Of a stretch of DNA of 64,000 nt, positions 9,804 to 17,257 are shown piece by piece. The stretch is taken from contig JAHLLK010000024.1 in the NCBI GenBank assembly GCA_020444165.1, positions 8,248-72,247 on the forward strand, written 5' to 3'. The translations under genes and the position numbers were made by a program. Source of the stretch: Deltaproteobacteria bacterium (GTDB lineage Bacteria; Desulfobacterota; Desulfarculia; Desulfarculales; Desulfarculaceae). Each line of letters begins with the position of its first letter. The stretch's first letter is position 1. The notes beneath the pieces were generated by a model that saw only the letters and a list, made by a program, of their open reading frames with translations, did not search any database and was not told the DNA's origin.

Positions 9804-11765
9804 ATGCGCATCATCTGGGTCCGCCGCCTGAGCCAGGGCTTTTTCTTTTTGCTTTTCCTGTGGTTTGGCTTGGCGGCCACCCCGGGCGAGGCCTGGTGGC
9901 GGCTTTCGGGCTGGCCGGTGAACTGGCTGTTGCAACTGGACCCCCTGGTGGGGCTGGGCACGGTGCTGGCCACCGGGGCGCTGTATGCCGGGCTGTTGTG
10001 GGGCCTGGCCACCCTGGTTCTTACTTTGGTGTTCGGCCGGGCCTTTTGCGGCTGGGTCTGCCCTCTGGGGGCGATGCAGCAGTTCATGGGCTGGCTGGGC
10101 AGCCGGGGCCGGCCCGCGGGCGAGCGCATCGCGGCCAACCAGCCCCGCGCGGGCAGGAGAATCAAGTACTACCTCCTGGCCGGGCTCCTGGCCGCGGCCG
10201 CGGCGGACCTCTTGTCCCTGGCCCTGGTCCGGGGCGGACGGCCCTGGTGGGCCCTGGCCGGGGTGGGCCTGGTGTGGCTGGCCGGCCTGGCGCTCCACCG
10301 CCCCACCCTCGCGGGCGGCAAGACCGGCCGCCGCATCTTCGCGGCCTGGGCCGGCGCCGGGCTCCTCACCCTGGCCTGGTGGGGCCTGGGCAGCCTGGCC
10401 GCGCCGGGCGGCCAACTGGTGGCCGCCTCGTTGCAGAGCGGACTCCTGGACCCCATCCCCCTGATCACCCGCTCCCTGAACCTGTTCCTCCTGCCGGTGG
10501 TCAACGCCCTTAGCGGCGTGGCCTGGCCCGGGCTGCGGCTCACCGCCGGGGGCTGGCTCATCGCCGGGATGTTCCTGGCCATCCTGGGCCTCAGTGTGTA
10601 CACCCCCCGCTTCTACTGCCGCTACGTCTGCCCCCTGGGCGCGCTGTTGGGCCTGTTGGGCCGCGGCTCGCTCCTGCGGGTGGGCCGCCGCGCCCCGGCT
10701 TGCCGCAATTGCGCGGTGTGCCAGGCCCATTGCGAGGGCGCCTGCTCGCCCCAGGCGGCGATCCTGTCCGGCGAGTGCGTGCTCTGCCTCAACTGCTTCT
10801 ACGACTGCCCGGACAACGAGATGACCTACAGCTCCGCCCGCTCCGCTGCCGGGGAGGCCGGGCTGGACCTCTCCCGCCGGGGCATCCTGGTCTCCCTGGC
10901 CACCGGCTTCACCGCGGTGCCGGGGCTCCGCCTGGCCGGGGCCGCGGCGGCGGGCTGGTCGCCCAGGCTGGTCCGGCCGCCCGGGGCCCTGCCCGAGGCC
11001 GAGTTCCTGCGGCGCTGCCTCAAATGCGGCCAGTGCATGCGGGTCTGCCCCACCGGGGTGATCCAGCCGGCCGGCCTGGACCTGGGCCTGGAAGCCCTGT
11101 GGACCCCCGTCTTGAACATGCGGCTGGGCACCAGCGGCTGCCAGCTCAACTGCGTGCTGTGCGGGCACTACTGCCCCACCGCGGCTCTCCGGCCCCTGAC
11201 CCTGGACGAGAAGCTCGGGCGGGGGGCCTTTGCCGACCGGGGCCCGGTGCGCCTGGGCACCGCCTTTTTCGACCGCAACCGCTGCCTGCCCTGGGCCATG
11301 GACCGGCCCTGCATCGTCTGCCAGGAGAACTGCCCCGTGAGCCCCAAGGCCATCGTCACCCGGGTGAAGTTCACCCCGCTGATCAGCGGGCTCACCGCCG
11401 GGGAGGAAAAGGGCGCGGTGCTCACCCTGGCCGCGGGCGAGCTGGCGCCCGGGGCCCACAGCGGCGGGGACTACTACCTCCAGGCGGGAACCCTGCGCCG
11501 CCGCATCCTGGACAACTCCCGCCGGGAGCTGGTGCTGGAGCCCCTGCCGGGGGACCAGGCCGCGGCCTGGCAAGCCGCCGCCCCGGCCGGCGCGCCCCTG
11601 GAGCTGCTGGTGCGTCTGCAACAGCCCCAGGTGGACCCCACCCGCTGCATCGGCTGCGGGGTTTGCGAGCACGAGTGCCCGGTGGGCGGCCAGAAGGCCG
11701 TGCGCGTCAGCTCCACCGGCGAAACCCGCGACCCCGCCCACGCCATGCTGCCCGGGGCGCGGTAG
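9804..11765 (+). CDS. Membrane polyferredoxin, NapH/CcoG-type 4Fe-4S protein
   Basis: About 653 residues from the ATG at 9804, which has AGGGAG 8 nt upstream. The N-terminal half has several membrane helices (for example FFFLLFLWFGL) and the NapH-type motifs CGWVCPLGAMQQF and YVCPLGALLGLLG. Many cysteine clusters follow: CRNCAVCQAHC, CVLCLNCFYDCP, CLKCGQCMRVCP, CQLNCVLCGHYCP, CIVCQENCP and CIGCGVCEHECP. They should hold several 4Fe-4S clusters that pass electrons between the membrane and a soluble or exported partner. The DUF6599-like and DUF362 genes lie immediately upstream, suggesting one redox system. The actual donor and acceptor cannot be named from sequence. Confidence 0.88.
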   Translation: MRIIWVRRLSQGFFFLLFLWFGLAATPGEAWWRLSGWPVNWLLQLDPLVGLGTVLATGALYAGLLWGLATLVLTLVFGRAFCGWVCPLGAMQQFMGWLGSRGRPAGERIAANQPRAGRRIKYYLLAGLLAAAAADLLSLALVRGGRPWWALAGVGLVWLAGLALHRPTLAGGKTGRRIFAAWAGAGLLTLAWWGLGSLAAPGGQLVAASLQSGLLDPIPLITRSLNLFLLPVVNALSGVAWPGLRLTAGGWLIAGMFLAILGLSVYTPRFYCRYVCPLGALLGLLGRGSLLRVGRRAPACRNCAVCQAHCEGACSPQAAILSGECVLCLNCFYDCPDNEMTYSSARSAAGEAGLDLSRRGILVSLATGFTAVPGLRLAGAAAAGWSPRLVRPPGALPEAEFLRRCLKCGQCMRVCPTGVIQPAGLDLGLEALWTPVLNMRLGTSGCQLNCVLCGHYCPTAALRPLTLDEKLGRGAFADRGPVRLGTAFFDRNRCLPWAMDRPCIVCQENCPVSPKAIVTRVKFTPLISGLTAGEEKGAVLTLAAGELAPGAHSGGDYYLQAGTLRRRILDNSRRELVLEPLPGDQAAAWQAAAPAGAPLELLVRLQQPQVDPTRCIGCGVCEHECPVGGQKAVRVSSTGETRDPAHAMLPGAR

Positions 11766-11770
11766 GAGTT

Positions 11771-11864
11771 TTTTCGTAGGAAGAGGAAGGTGTGGGGGGA
11801 GGGGGCCTTTTTTTCAAAAAAGGCCCCCTCCCCCCACACCCCCCTTCCCCCAAAAAACTTCATA
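11771..11864 (-). repeat. Dispersed hairpin repeat, copy B (inverted)
   Basis: Read on the minus strand it begins with the same 35 bases as copy A (TATGAAGTTTTTTGGGGG onward) and forms a 23-bp perfect stem with a 2-nt loop (11791-11813 with 11816-11838). The stem middle differs from copy A but pairing is fully kept. It follows the polyferredoxin gene and probably terminates transcription in both directions. Confidence 0.85.
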
Positions 11865-12042
11865 GTTTAACTTGGTTGAGGGACGATAAGCTTCCATGCG
11901 TGGTCCCTGCCTATTGAGCCGAGCGGCAGGATCATTCTAAGATGGGGGAACTGAGCGAGATAGGGGGAAACCAAGCCTTTACAACGCCCGCGAGAAGCGG
12001 GCTGCCCCCGGCAAGGAATTGCCGGTCAAGGAGAACGACGGC

Positions 12043-13278
12043 ATGGTCAAGCACGACAAAGGCGCGTCGCGGCGCGAATTCCTGAAGGCCCTGGGCCTGG
12101 CCGGCGCGGCCGGAGCCCTGACCCCGGCGGGGCTCCTGGGCCCCGGCGTCCGGGAAGCCCAAGCGGCGGTCCCGGCGGTCGCCGTGCCCCGGCGGCCCTT
12201 TGGCCGCTCCGGGCGCGAGGTTTCCAGCCTGGCCCTGGGCGGCATGTTCGACGTGGTCAACGGCCAACTGCTCCTGGCCCAGGCCCTGAAGCTGGGGGTG
12301 GACTATTGGGACACCGCCAACAGCTATAGCGGCGGGCACAGCGAGGAGGGCTTCGGCCGCTTCTTCAGCCGCCAACCGGCTTCCCGGGAGCGGGTATTCC
12401 TGGTCACCAAATCCACCAACCGCGATCCCCAGGGCCTGGAGGCCCACCTCAAGTTGTCCCTGGAACGCCTCAAGACCGGCTACATCGATTTGTTCTTCGT
12501 GCACGGTATCAAGAGCACCGACGAGCTGACCGACGAGAGCCTGGACTGGGGCAAGAAGGCCAAGGACAGCGGCCGCATCAGGCTGTTCGGCTTCAGCACC
12601 CACCAGAACATGGCCGATTGCCTGGCCTCCGCGGCCAAGCTGAACGGCATCGACGGCATCATGTTCACCTACAACTACCGGGTGATGCAAGACCCGGCCC
12701 TGAAGGACGCGGTGGAAGCCTGCCACGCCAAGGGCATCGGGCTCACGGCCATGAAGACCCAGGCCGCCGGCCCGGCCCGGGTCATCGGTGAAGGTGACGG
12801 CACCATGGAGTTGGCCGAGCGCTTCCTCTCCCAGGGCTACACCCCGGAACAGGCCCGCTTGAAGGCGGTGTGGAGCGATCCGCGCATCGCCGCCGTCTGC
12901 TCCCAGATGCCGAGTCTCAACCTCTTGTTGGCCAACGCGGCGGCGGCCATGGACCGTAAGGAGCTGAAGCCCCAGGACCTGGCCTGGTTGGCTGACCACG
13001 CCCGCCTCACGGGAGCCGCGTACTGCGCGGGCTGCGCGGGCATCTGCGAGCGGGCCATGAACGGCGTGGTGCCGGTGGCCGACGTGATGCGTTCCCTCAT
13101 GTACGCCCGGGCCTACGGCGAGCCGACCTGGGGCCGGGAGCTGTTGGCCGAGGTGCTGCCCCAGGGCGGGCGGGAGCTGGTGGAGGCCGACTTCGCTCCG
13201 GCCCAGGCGGCCTGTCCCCAGGGGTTGGCCATCGCCTCGTTGATGCGCCAGGCGGCCACGGAGTTCGGATTGGGCTAA
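12043..13278 (+). CDS. Tat-exported aldo/keto reductase with Cys-rich tail
   Basis: An aldo/keto reductase-fold oxidoreductase of 411 residues. The start at 12043 has AGGAG 10 nt upstream; an upstream in-frame TTG is less likely. A twin-arginine signal (SRREFLKALGLAGAAGA, ending near AQA) predicts export. The barrel carries the usual tetrad context: Asp in WDTANSYSGG, Tyr in the same loop, Lys in VTKST and His in FVHGI. After the barrel come CAGCAGICERA and later AACPQG, a pattern seen in AKR-ferredoxin fusions that bind a 4Fe-4S cluster. It appears to be a single-gene unit downstream of hairpin B. Substrate unknown. Confidence 0.85.
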   Translation: MVKHDKGASRREFLKALGLAGAAGALTPAGLLGPGVREAQAAVPAVAVPRRPFGRSGREVSSLALGGMFDVVNGQLLLAQALKLGVDYWDTANSYSGGHSEEGFGRFFSRQPASRERVFLVTKSTNRDPQGLEAHLKLSLERLKTGYIDLFFVHGIKSTDELTDESLDWGKKAKDSGRIRLFGFSTHQNMADCLASAAKLNGIDGIMFTYNYRVMQDPALKDAVEACHAKGIGLTAMKTQAAGPARVIGEGDGTMELAERFLSQGYTPEQARLKAVWSDPRIAAVCSQMPSLNLLLANAAAAMDRKELKPQDLAWLADHARLTGAAYCAGCAGICERAMNGVVPVADVMRSLMYARAYGEPTWGRELLAEVLPQGGRELVEADFAPAQAACPQGLAIASLMRQAATEFGLG

Positions 13279-13286
13279 TGGTATGT

Positions 13287-13357
13287 CGGAGAAAGCCCTC
13301 CCCGGGCTCTCCACACAAGCTGTAAGCTTGGCTGGGGTGGGTCCATGGCTTTCTCCG
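13287..13357 (+). other. Inverted repeat downstream of the reductase gene
   Basis: CGGAGAAAGCC (13287-13297) pairs perfectly with GGCTTTCTCCG (13347-13357), and AAGCT/AGCTT form a small inner stem. There is no T-run after it, so it is not a classic terminator. It may be a processing or structured 3' element; I see no known riboswitch signature. Confidence 0.45.
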
Positions 13358-13518
13358 CTTGGAACTTGCCCAGGGTAAATTTGGGCAAGTCCTCGAAACC
13401 GCGGGTATCTGAGATGAGCGCGATTCCAGCGGGCCGTCCCTGGCCCGCCAGGAGCCTGTGGCGTGATTTCTCTGCAAACTCCTGGGCCGATGGGGAACGG
13501 TAGGGGGGAGATTGCAGC

Positions 13519-13546
13519 TTGCCAAGCCGGCTGCTTCTGATATAAT
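13519..13546 (+). promoter_or_regulatory. Sigma-70 promoter for tRNA-Arg
   Basis: TTGCCA, a 16-bp spacer and a perfect TATAAT end 21 bp before the tRNA 5' end, as expected for a stable-RNA promoter. Confidence 0.75.
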
Positions 13547-13567
13547 CCCTTTCCGCGACGACATAAC

Positions 13568-13644
13568 GCGCCCGTAGCTCAGCTGGACAGAGCGCCGGAC
13601 TACGAATCCGTAGGCCGCAAGTTCAAATCTTGCCGGGCGCACCA
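13568..13644 (+). tRNA. tRNA-Arg (anticodon ACG)
   Basis: A full cloverleaf reads: acceptor GCGCCCG pairing with CGGGCGC, D-arm GCTC/GAGC, anticodon loop CTACGAA (ACG), T-arm GCAAG TTCAAAT CTTGC, and an encoded ACCA end. The outermost anticodon-stem pair is C-U. The ACG anticodon is normally edited to ICG and reads CGU, CGC and CGA. The Mu-like prophage begins ~120 bp downstream, but its ends do not use the tRNA sequence. Confidence 0.95.
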
Positions 13645-13650
13645 AGTAAA

Positions 13651-13690
13651 ACAAGAGGTTAGGCCGGAAGGCCTAACCTCTTGTGCTTTT
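13651..13690 (+). terminator. Intrinsic terminator of tRNA-Arg
   Basis: A 15-bp perfect stem, ACAAGAGGTTAGGCC against its complement, with a GGAA loop, is followed by GCTTTT. Confidence 0.9.
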
Positions 13691-13760
13691 GATTCCTGGT
13701 TTTCTCCCCACCCTCTCCCCATTTTTTGGCCCTAAGGGCTTGGAAGGAACAGGCGCGAAG

Positions 13761-13765
13761 CGGTT
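13761..13765. repeat. Target-site duplication at the prophage right end
   Basis: CGGTT here matches CGGTT at 58244-58248, just outside the other end. Joining the outer flanks would restore an uninterrupted host sequence reading GCGAAG-CGGTT-GGTG. The last T may belong to the element (ends TG..CA with a 4-bp CGGT duplication); a 5-bp duplication is usual for Mu. Confidence 0.75.
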
Positions 13766-13770
13766 GTAAG

Positions 13771-13814
13771 GCGACAGCGGAACTTGCAGCGTGCGACGGC
13801 GGAACTTGCAGCGT
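13771..13814. repeat. Tandem 22-bp transposase-site repeats at the right end
   Basis: Two abutting copies of GCGACRGCGGAACTTGCAGC plus GT occupy 13771-13792 and 13793-13814 and differ at one base. The inner copy and its flank match the left end (58225-58245) as a 21-bp perfect inverted repeat. Their place and arrangement fit MuA-type binding sites R1 and R2. Confidence 0.8.
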
Positions 13815-13903
13815 GAGCCATGCCGCCACGGCGGCCAATTAAACCCTCACTTAATCTCGTCTAATAAGAACGGTTACTGGCAAGCCTCCACACCTTGAAG
13901 CAT

Positions 13904-14677
13904 TTACCAATAATTACTGATAAGTAGCTCGGGCGTGAGCGGATTATGGTGCCTGGCCACCGCATAACGCACGCTGACCTCCTCAAAAGTATACCCGGAG
14001 AAGATCTCGCGGATCTCCGGCACATCGTTCAGGGACAGGATGAACTGCCCCTTAATACCGGCCAAGGTTGCCGCCAAAGCCCCGAAATCATCCCTCGAGA
14101 ACAGTCCCTTGCCATATGAAGACTCACAGCCCCAGTAGGGCGGGTCCAGGTAAAAGAAAGTGTCCGGCCGGTCGTACCTGGCGATCACCGCCCGGAAGGG
14201 CAGACACTCCAACACGACCCCGGCCAAACGCAAATGGGCGTCGGACAGCTCCTCTTCGATCCGCAGCAGGTTCAGCCTGGGCGGTGAGGTAACGGTCACC
14301 CCGAAAGTGGGGGAGCACATACGACCGCCGAAACAAGTCTTCTGTAAGTAGTAGAACCTCGCCGCCCGCTGGATGTCGGTCAGGCTGTCCGGCGGCAAGG
14401 CCCGGAGCCGCTCGAATTCCTCCCGGCTCACCAGCGCCCACTTAAAATAGCGCAAGAACTCCTCCAGGTGCCACTGGAGCACCCGGTACAGGGTCACGAT
14501 GTCCTTGTTGATGTCATTCAGGACCTCCGCCTTGCTGAGGGCCTTGGTGAACAGCACCCAGGCCGCGCCCGCGAAGGGCTCCACGTAGCAGGTGTGTTCC
14601 GGGATCCTCTCCACAATGGTTCTCGCCAGCCGGTACTTCCCTCCCAGCCAACCGCGAAGTGGGGCAGTCGCTCTCAC
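13904..14677 (-). CDS. DNA adenine methylase (Dam/D12 class)
   Basis: A 257-residue N6-adenine DNA methyltransferase of the D12 class. The opening GWLGGKYRLA and YVEPFAGAAWV make the SAM-binding motif; FYLDPPYWGCE is the catalytic DPPY motif; the region between them is the target-recognition part. The length is normal. It is the last gene before the prophage right end, the position where Mu carries its own DNA-modification gene (mom). It probably protects phage DNA from host restriction; the target sequence is not predictable here. Confidence 0.9.
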   Translation of the reverse strand: MRATAPLRGWLGGKYRLARTIVERIPEHTCYVEPFAGAAWVLFTKALSKAEVLNDINKDIVTLYRVLQWHLEEFLRYFKWALVSREEFERLRALPPDSLTDIQRAARFYYLQKTCFGGRMCSPTFGVTVTSPPRLNLLRIEEELSDAHLRLAGVVLECLPFRAVIARYDRPDTFFYLDPPYWGCESSYGKGLFSRDDFGALAATLAGIKGQFILSLNDVPEIREIFSGYTFEEVSVRYAVARHHNPLTPELLISNYW

Positions 14678-14807
14678 GTTGCATCCTTTACACGTCGGGC
14701 CGAAGCTGCTAGTTTCCTCAAAGCCTTATGGGACAGCGGTTTCGGCCGTGGTCCGGTGTTGCATCACCGGGCCAGTGGGGGAGCCTCCACTCCCCCGCCT
14801 GTTCCAC

Positions 14808-15386
14808 CTATTGGTGGTCCAACCTGATATTCAGTCTCGTCTCCCGCCAGCCCGCCGCGGCGCACCAGCGGTCAATCTCATCTGGGGTCACCTGGCAGTT
14901 GGGATACCCGGCCAAGAACCCCGGGTCCCGGTGGCGGCGGATTTCCGTACAGACCCGCTCCGAGCAATAGGTCAGATACGGGGCCTGCACGTGCGCCCGA
15001 AACCACTCCCAGCCGGTGAGGCTGTAGCCCAACTGCCCCACCAGGCCCAGCCAGTCGTAACGCTCGCCCAGGTGGTCCCGCATGTGAGCCACCAAGGCGG
15101 CCTTCTCATCCCGGGTCCACGCCGGGTTGTGCCAGAAGGTCAGGTCCGCGCCGGCCCAATCCGACAGGGGCTGCTCTTCCAAGTGCCAATTCTGGCTCAG
15201 CACGTTGCCCGCCCCGGCGTAGAGCATGGTGTGGCTGCGCTCGGCCGGCTCGCCCTGGCCAAAGGACTCGGCCAGGCGGATAGCCTTGCCCAGCCAGCCC
15301 GTGGTGTGGCTGGTGGTGACCACATCGCCGGGGTAGAGGCCCGGGAAGCCCTGGGCTCTGAAAGCTTCCCATGCCACATCTTGCAT
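14808..15386 (-). CDS. NlpC/P60 or YiiX-like papain-fold hydrolase
   Basis: A 192-residue protein that begins with a beta-barrel-like pattern (YPGDVVTTSH), then RSHTMLYAGAGNV with a likely catalytic His, and later YCSERVCTEI with a likely catalytic Cys. This His-before-Cys order fits permuted papain-like (YiiX/C92 or NlpC-like) enzymes. The start ATG at 15386 overlaps the stop of the lipoprotein gene (TGATG). Its location in the lysis region suggests an envelope or peptidoglycan target. No signal peptide is visible, so release may depend on the holin. Family assignment is moderate. Confidence 0.6.
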   Translation of the reverse strand: MQDVAWEAFRAQGFPGLYPGDVVTTSHTTGWLGKAIRLAESFGQGEPAERSHTMLYAGAGNVLSQNWHLEEQPLSDWAGADLTFWHNPAWTRDEKAALVAHMRDHLGERYDWLGLVGQLGYSLTGWEWFRAHVQAPYLTYCSERVCTEIRRHRDPGFLAGYPNCQVTPDEIDRWCAAAGWRETRLNIRLDHQ

Positions 15387-15940
15387 CACTCGCCCCCGGC
15401 CGGCGGGTTCTCGGTTCGCGTGCTGCGATCCGAATGATCGGAGTAGTCGTTATTCCGGCCGTCGCCGATGTTTTCTCCAATGTACTGGTTATTACCGACT
15501 GGCTTGAAGATAAGCGGCCCATTACCCGAGTTGAACCCGGCACTGGCCTGGGTTCCAGAGGGGTTGAAGCTGTTCTGGAAGTAGGTTCCTGCGTGCCGTC
15601 CGGCGGCGTCCACCAGGGCCACGGCCGCCTCGCCGCCGAAGTACAGGCCCAGCACGCTGGTCCCAGCAGCCCCAACGGTACCGATGCCGTCTTTAGCCAC
15701 TCCGGCCCATTCGTCGTGGAGCTGCTGCATGGGGTTCCCGGGGCCGTAGACCTCGAATTCCTTTACACCGGCGAGGGTGATCTGCTCCCCTTCTTTGGCG
15801 ACCATGCGAATCATGGGCTTCTGCTGGGCCGCATAATCAATCTGGGCTTTGTAGAAGGCCGCTCGTTCCTCCGCACTTAGACACCCCAGGCTCCCCAGGG
15901 CGACGGCCAGCACAACCACCAAACTCACGAACTTTGCCAT
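15386..15940 (-). CDS. Prophage lipoprotein, possible outer-membrane lysis factor
   Basis: A 184-residue protein from the ATG at 15940, which has AAAGGTG 6 nt upstream; earlier in-frame starts lack a site. The N-terminus is a lipoprotein signal (KFVSLVVVLAVALGSLGC), with Cys as the lipidated residue. The mature part has an amphipathic start, a Gly/Ala-rich centre and an Asn/Asp/Ser-rich end. It sits between the holin-like gene and the papain-fold gene, so an o-spanin-like or envelope role is plausible, though it is longer than most spanins. No domain is recognised. Confidence 0.6.
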   Translation of the reverse strand: MAKFVSLVVVLAVALGSLGCLSAEERAAFYKAQIDYAAQQKPMIRMVAKEGEQITLAGVKEFEVYGPGNPMQQLHDEWAGVAKDGIGTVGAAGTSVLGLYFGGEAAVALVDAAGRHAGTYFQNSFNPSGTQASAGFNSGNGPLIFKPVGNNQYIGENIGDGRNNDYSDHSDRSTRTENPPAGGE

Positions 15941-15984
15941 GCAAAACACCTTTCTCATGGCGGGCGGGTTGCCCCGCCCCGTCA

Positions 15985-16242
15985 TCACCGCTTGGCCAGG
16001 CCGCGGCTGACGCCGTAGCCCAGGACGGCCAGGCCGGTCAACAATCCGCCGGCGATCTGGGTCACCCCGGAGACCACCCCCTGGGCCTGCTCCGGGGTGA
16101 ACAGCCCCAGGGTGACCGCGAGGCCGGCGGCTCCGGCCGCCAGGGAGGCGTAGAACTCGGTGGTCTTCCAGCCGGGTTTGACTTCCTTGGGGGCGGCCGT
16201 GATCAAGTCCCCCGCGATGGCGTTCATCTCGTTTTCGGGCAT
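15985..16242 (-). CDS. Small holin-like membrane protein
   Basis: An 85-residue protein with an AAGGAG ribosome site. Residues ~30-80 hold two hydrophobic segments (FYASLAAGAAGLAVTLGLF and a Gly/Ala/Leu-rich second one ending LAVLGYGV), with a basic C-terminus RGLAKR. Two membrane spans, small size and the position next to the transglycosylase gene are typical of a phage holin, which permeabilises the inner membrane to release the endolysin. Holins share little sequence, so this rests on topology and context. Confidence 0.65.
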   Translation of the reverse strand: MPENEMNAIAGDLITAAPKEVKPGWKTTEFYASLAAGAAGLAVTLGLFTPEQAQGVVSGVTQIAGGLLTGLAVLGYGVSRGLAKR

Positions 16243-16252
16243 GATCGACTCC

Positions 16253-16714
16253 TTACCTCGGACGATAAATGGTGGATGCTATGGCGAAGACCCGGTCCGG
16301 ATAGCCCGGATCACCGCCGCCGTTGTATCTGAGCAGGGCGGTGCGGTAGTTGCCCCTGGCGCGCCTCAGGTGGCGGGCCAGGAAGCGGGCGCAGTATTCC
16401 AGGCCCGTGTCAGGGTTGCACAGTTCGGGGAACCAGCCTTTGAAGCCCTCTTCCCGGGCGGTGGCTCCCATGATTTGACCCGGGCCCCAAGACGTCTCCT
16501 GACCAACACGCTCGGTGGCCCGGGTGCAGCCCGGGGGGAGGTAAAGCACTTGCCCGGGGCCGAACCCCACCTTCCAGGGGTAGTCCTTCTCGTAGCGCAT
16601 GGCGTTGGGGTTGCCGCTGCTCTCCACGATGACCACGGCGGTCAGGATGGCGGGCTCCAGGCCGTGGGCGCTCGCCTTTTGGTCGATGATGGGCTGAAAG
16701 CTCGGCATCTTCAC
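16253..16714 (-). CDS. Phage endolysin, SLT-type lytic transglycosylase
   Basis: A 153-residue peptidoglycan lytic transglycosylase. The start is GTG with GGAG 6 nt upstream. ILTAVVIVESSGNPNAMRYE carries the catalytic Glu of the SLT fold, followed by SWGPGQIMGATA (the GLMQ-like motif) and ALLRYNGG, the AYNGG-like motif near the end. It has no signal peptide, so it needs the adjacent holin. It is the lysozyme of the phage, placed between the tail-fibre genes and the holin. Confidence 0.88.
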   Translation of the reverse strand: MKMPSFQPIIDQKASAHGLEPAILTAVVIVESSGNPNAMRYEKDYPWKVGFGPGQVLYLPPGCTRATERVGQETSWGPGQIMGATAREEGFKGWFPELCNPDTGLEYCARFLARHLRRARGNYRTALLRYNGGGDPGYPDRVFAIASTIYRPR

Positions 16715-16723
16715 GGCGCGCTC

Positions 16724-17248
16724 CTACAGCCCCGCCAGGGCCTCGGTGGACACGTCCGGGTCCGGGGCCTGGCTGCCGGCCACGCCGTAGAGCCCCTCCA
16801 GGCGGCCATAGGTCAGGTCCACGGCGTCCAGTTCCTCCGGGGTGGCGGCCGCGGCCAGCGCCGCCTTGAGGCTGAAGTATTCGGCCTGCACCGCGGCGAT
16901 CCAGGTCTCCACCGCCACCACCGCGGCGGGCTTGGCCTGGCCGGCCGCCATGGCGTTCACGCCCGCCATGATGACGTTCAGCTTCAGGTTGGTGTCGTAG
17001 CGGGTGCGGCCGTCCGGCTTGGTCTCGATGAACCGGTTGATCGCGGCCAGCAGCTCTCCCTGGCGCTCGGCCTGCCGGGCTTCCAGATCCACCGCCGGCG
17101 CGGCGAACACCCCGCCGGCCGCCTCCCAGGCCGCCACGGCCTGGCGGTCGGCGTTGGCCGGGTCGTCAGGCACGGCCAGAAGCCGGCCATCGGCCAGGGC
17201 GACCAAGTAGTTGCCCTCCGGGGTGATGGTCACACTCGTGATGTCCAT
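16724..17248 (-). CDS. Small tail-fibre-associated protein
   Basis: A 174-residue protein with an AGGAGGG site. The N-terminus (ISSV-like strand, then GNYLVALADGRLLAVPDDPAN and AVAAWEAAGG) matches a short module common at the start of phage tail-fibre assembly or DUF4376-type proteins. The rest is Ala-rich helices. It directly follows the fibre gene on the same transcript and probably assists fibre folding or attachment. The exact family is not certain. Confidence 0.55.
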   Translation of the reverse strand: MDITSVTITPEGNYLVALADGRLLAVPDDPANADRQAVAAWEAAGGVFAAPAVDLEARQAERQGELLAAINRFIETKPDGRTRYDTNLKLNVIMAGVNAMAAGQAKPAAVVAVETWIAAVQAEYFSLKAALAAAATPEELDAVDLTYGRLEGLYGVAGSQAPDPDVSTEALAGL

Positions 17249-17257
17249 GACTCCCTC

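Noticed and set aside
13568..13644. tRNA-Arg as the prophage attachment site
   Set aside because: The prophage ends lie at 13765 and 58243 with a CGGT(T) duplication and carry a DDE transposase; no copy of the tRNA 3' end was seen at the far end.
13097..13654. Minus-strand frame across the tRNA (ARFELAAYGFVVRRS)
   Set aside because: This is the well-known spurious translation of the antisense strand of a tRNA gene.
13792..13792. Right prophage terminus at the inner 22-bp copy
   Set aside because: The bases outside it (CAGCG) do not match those outside the left end (CGGTT), while the bases outside the outer copy do.
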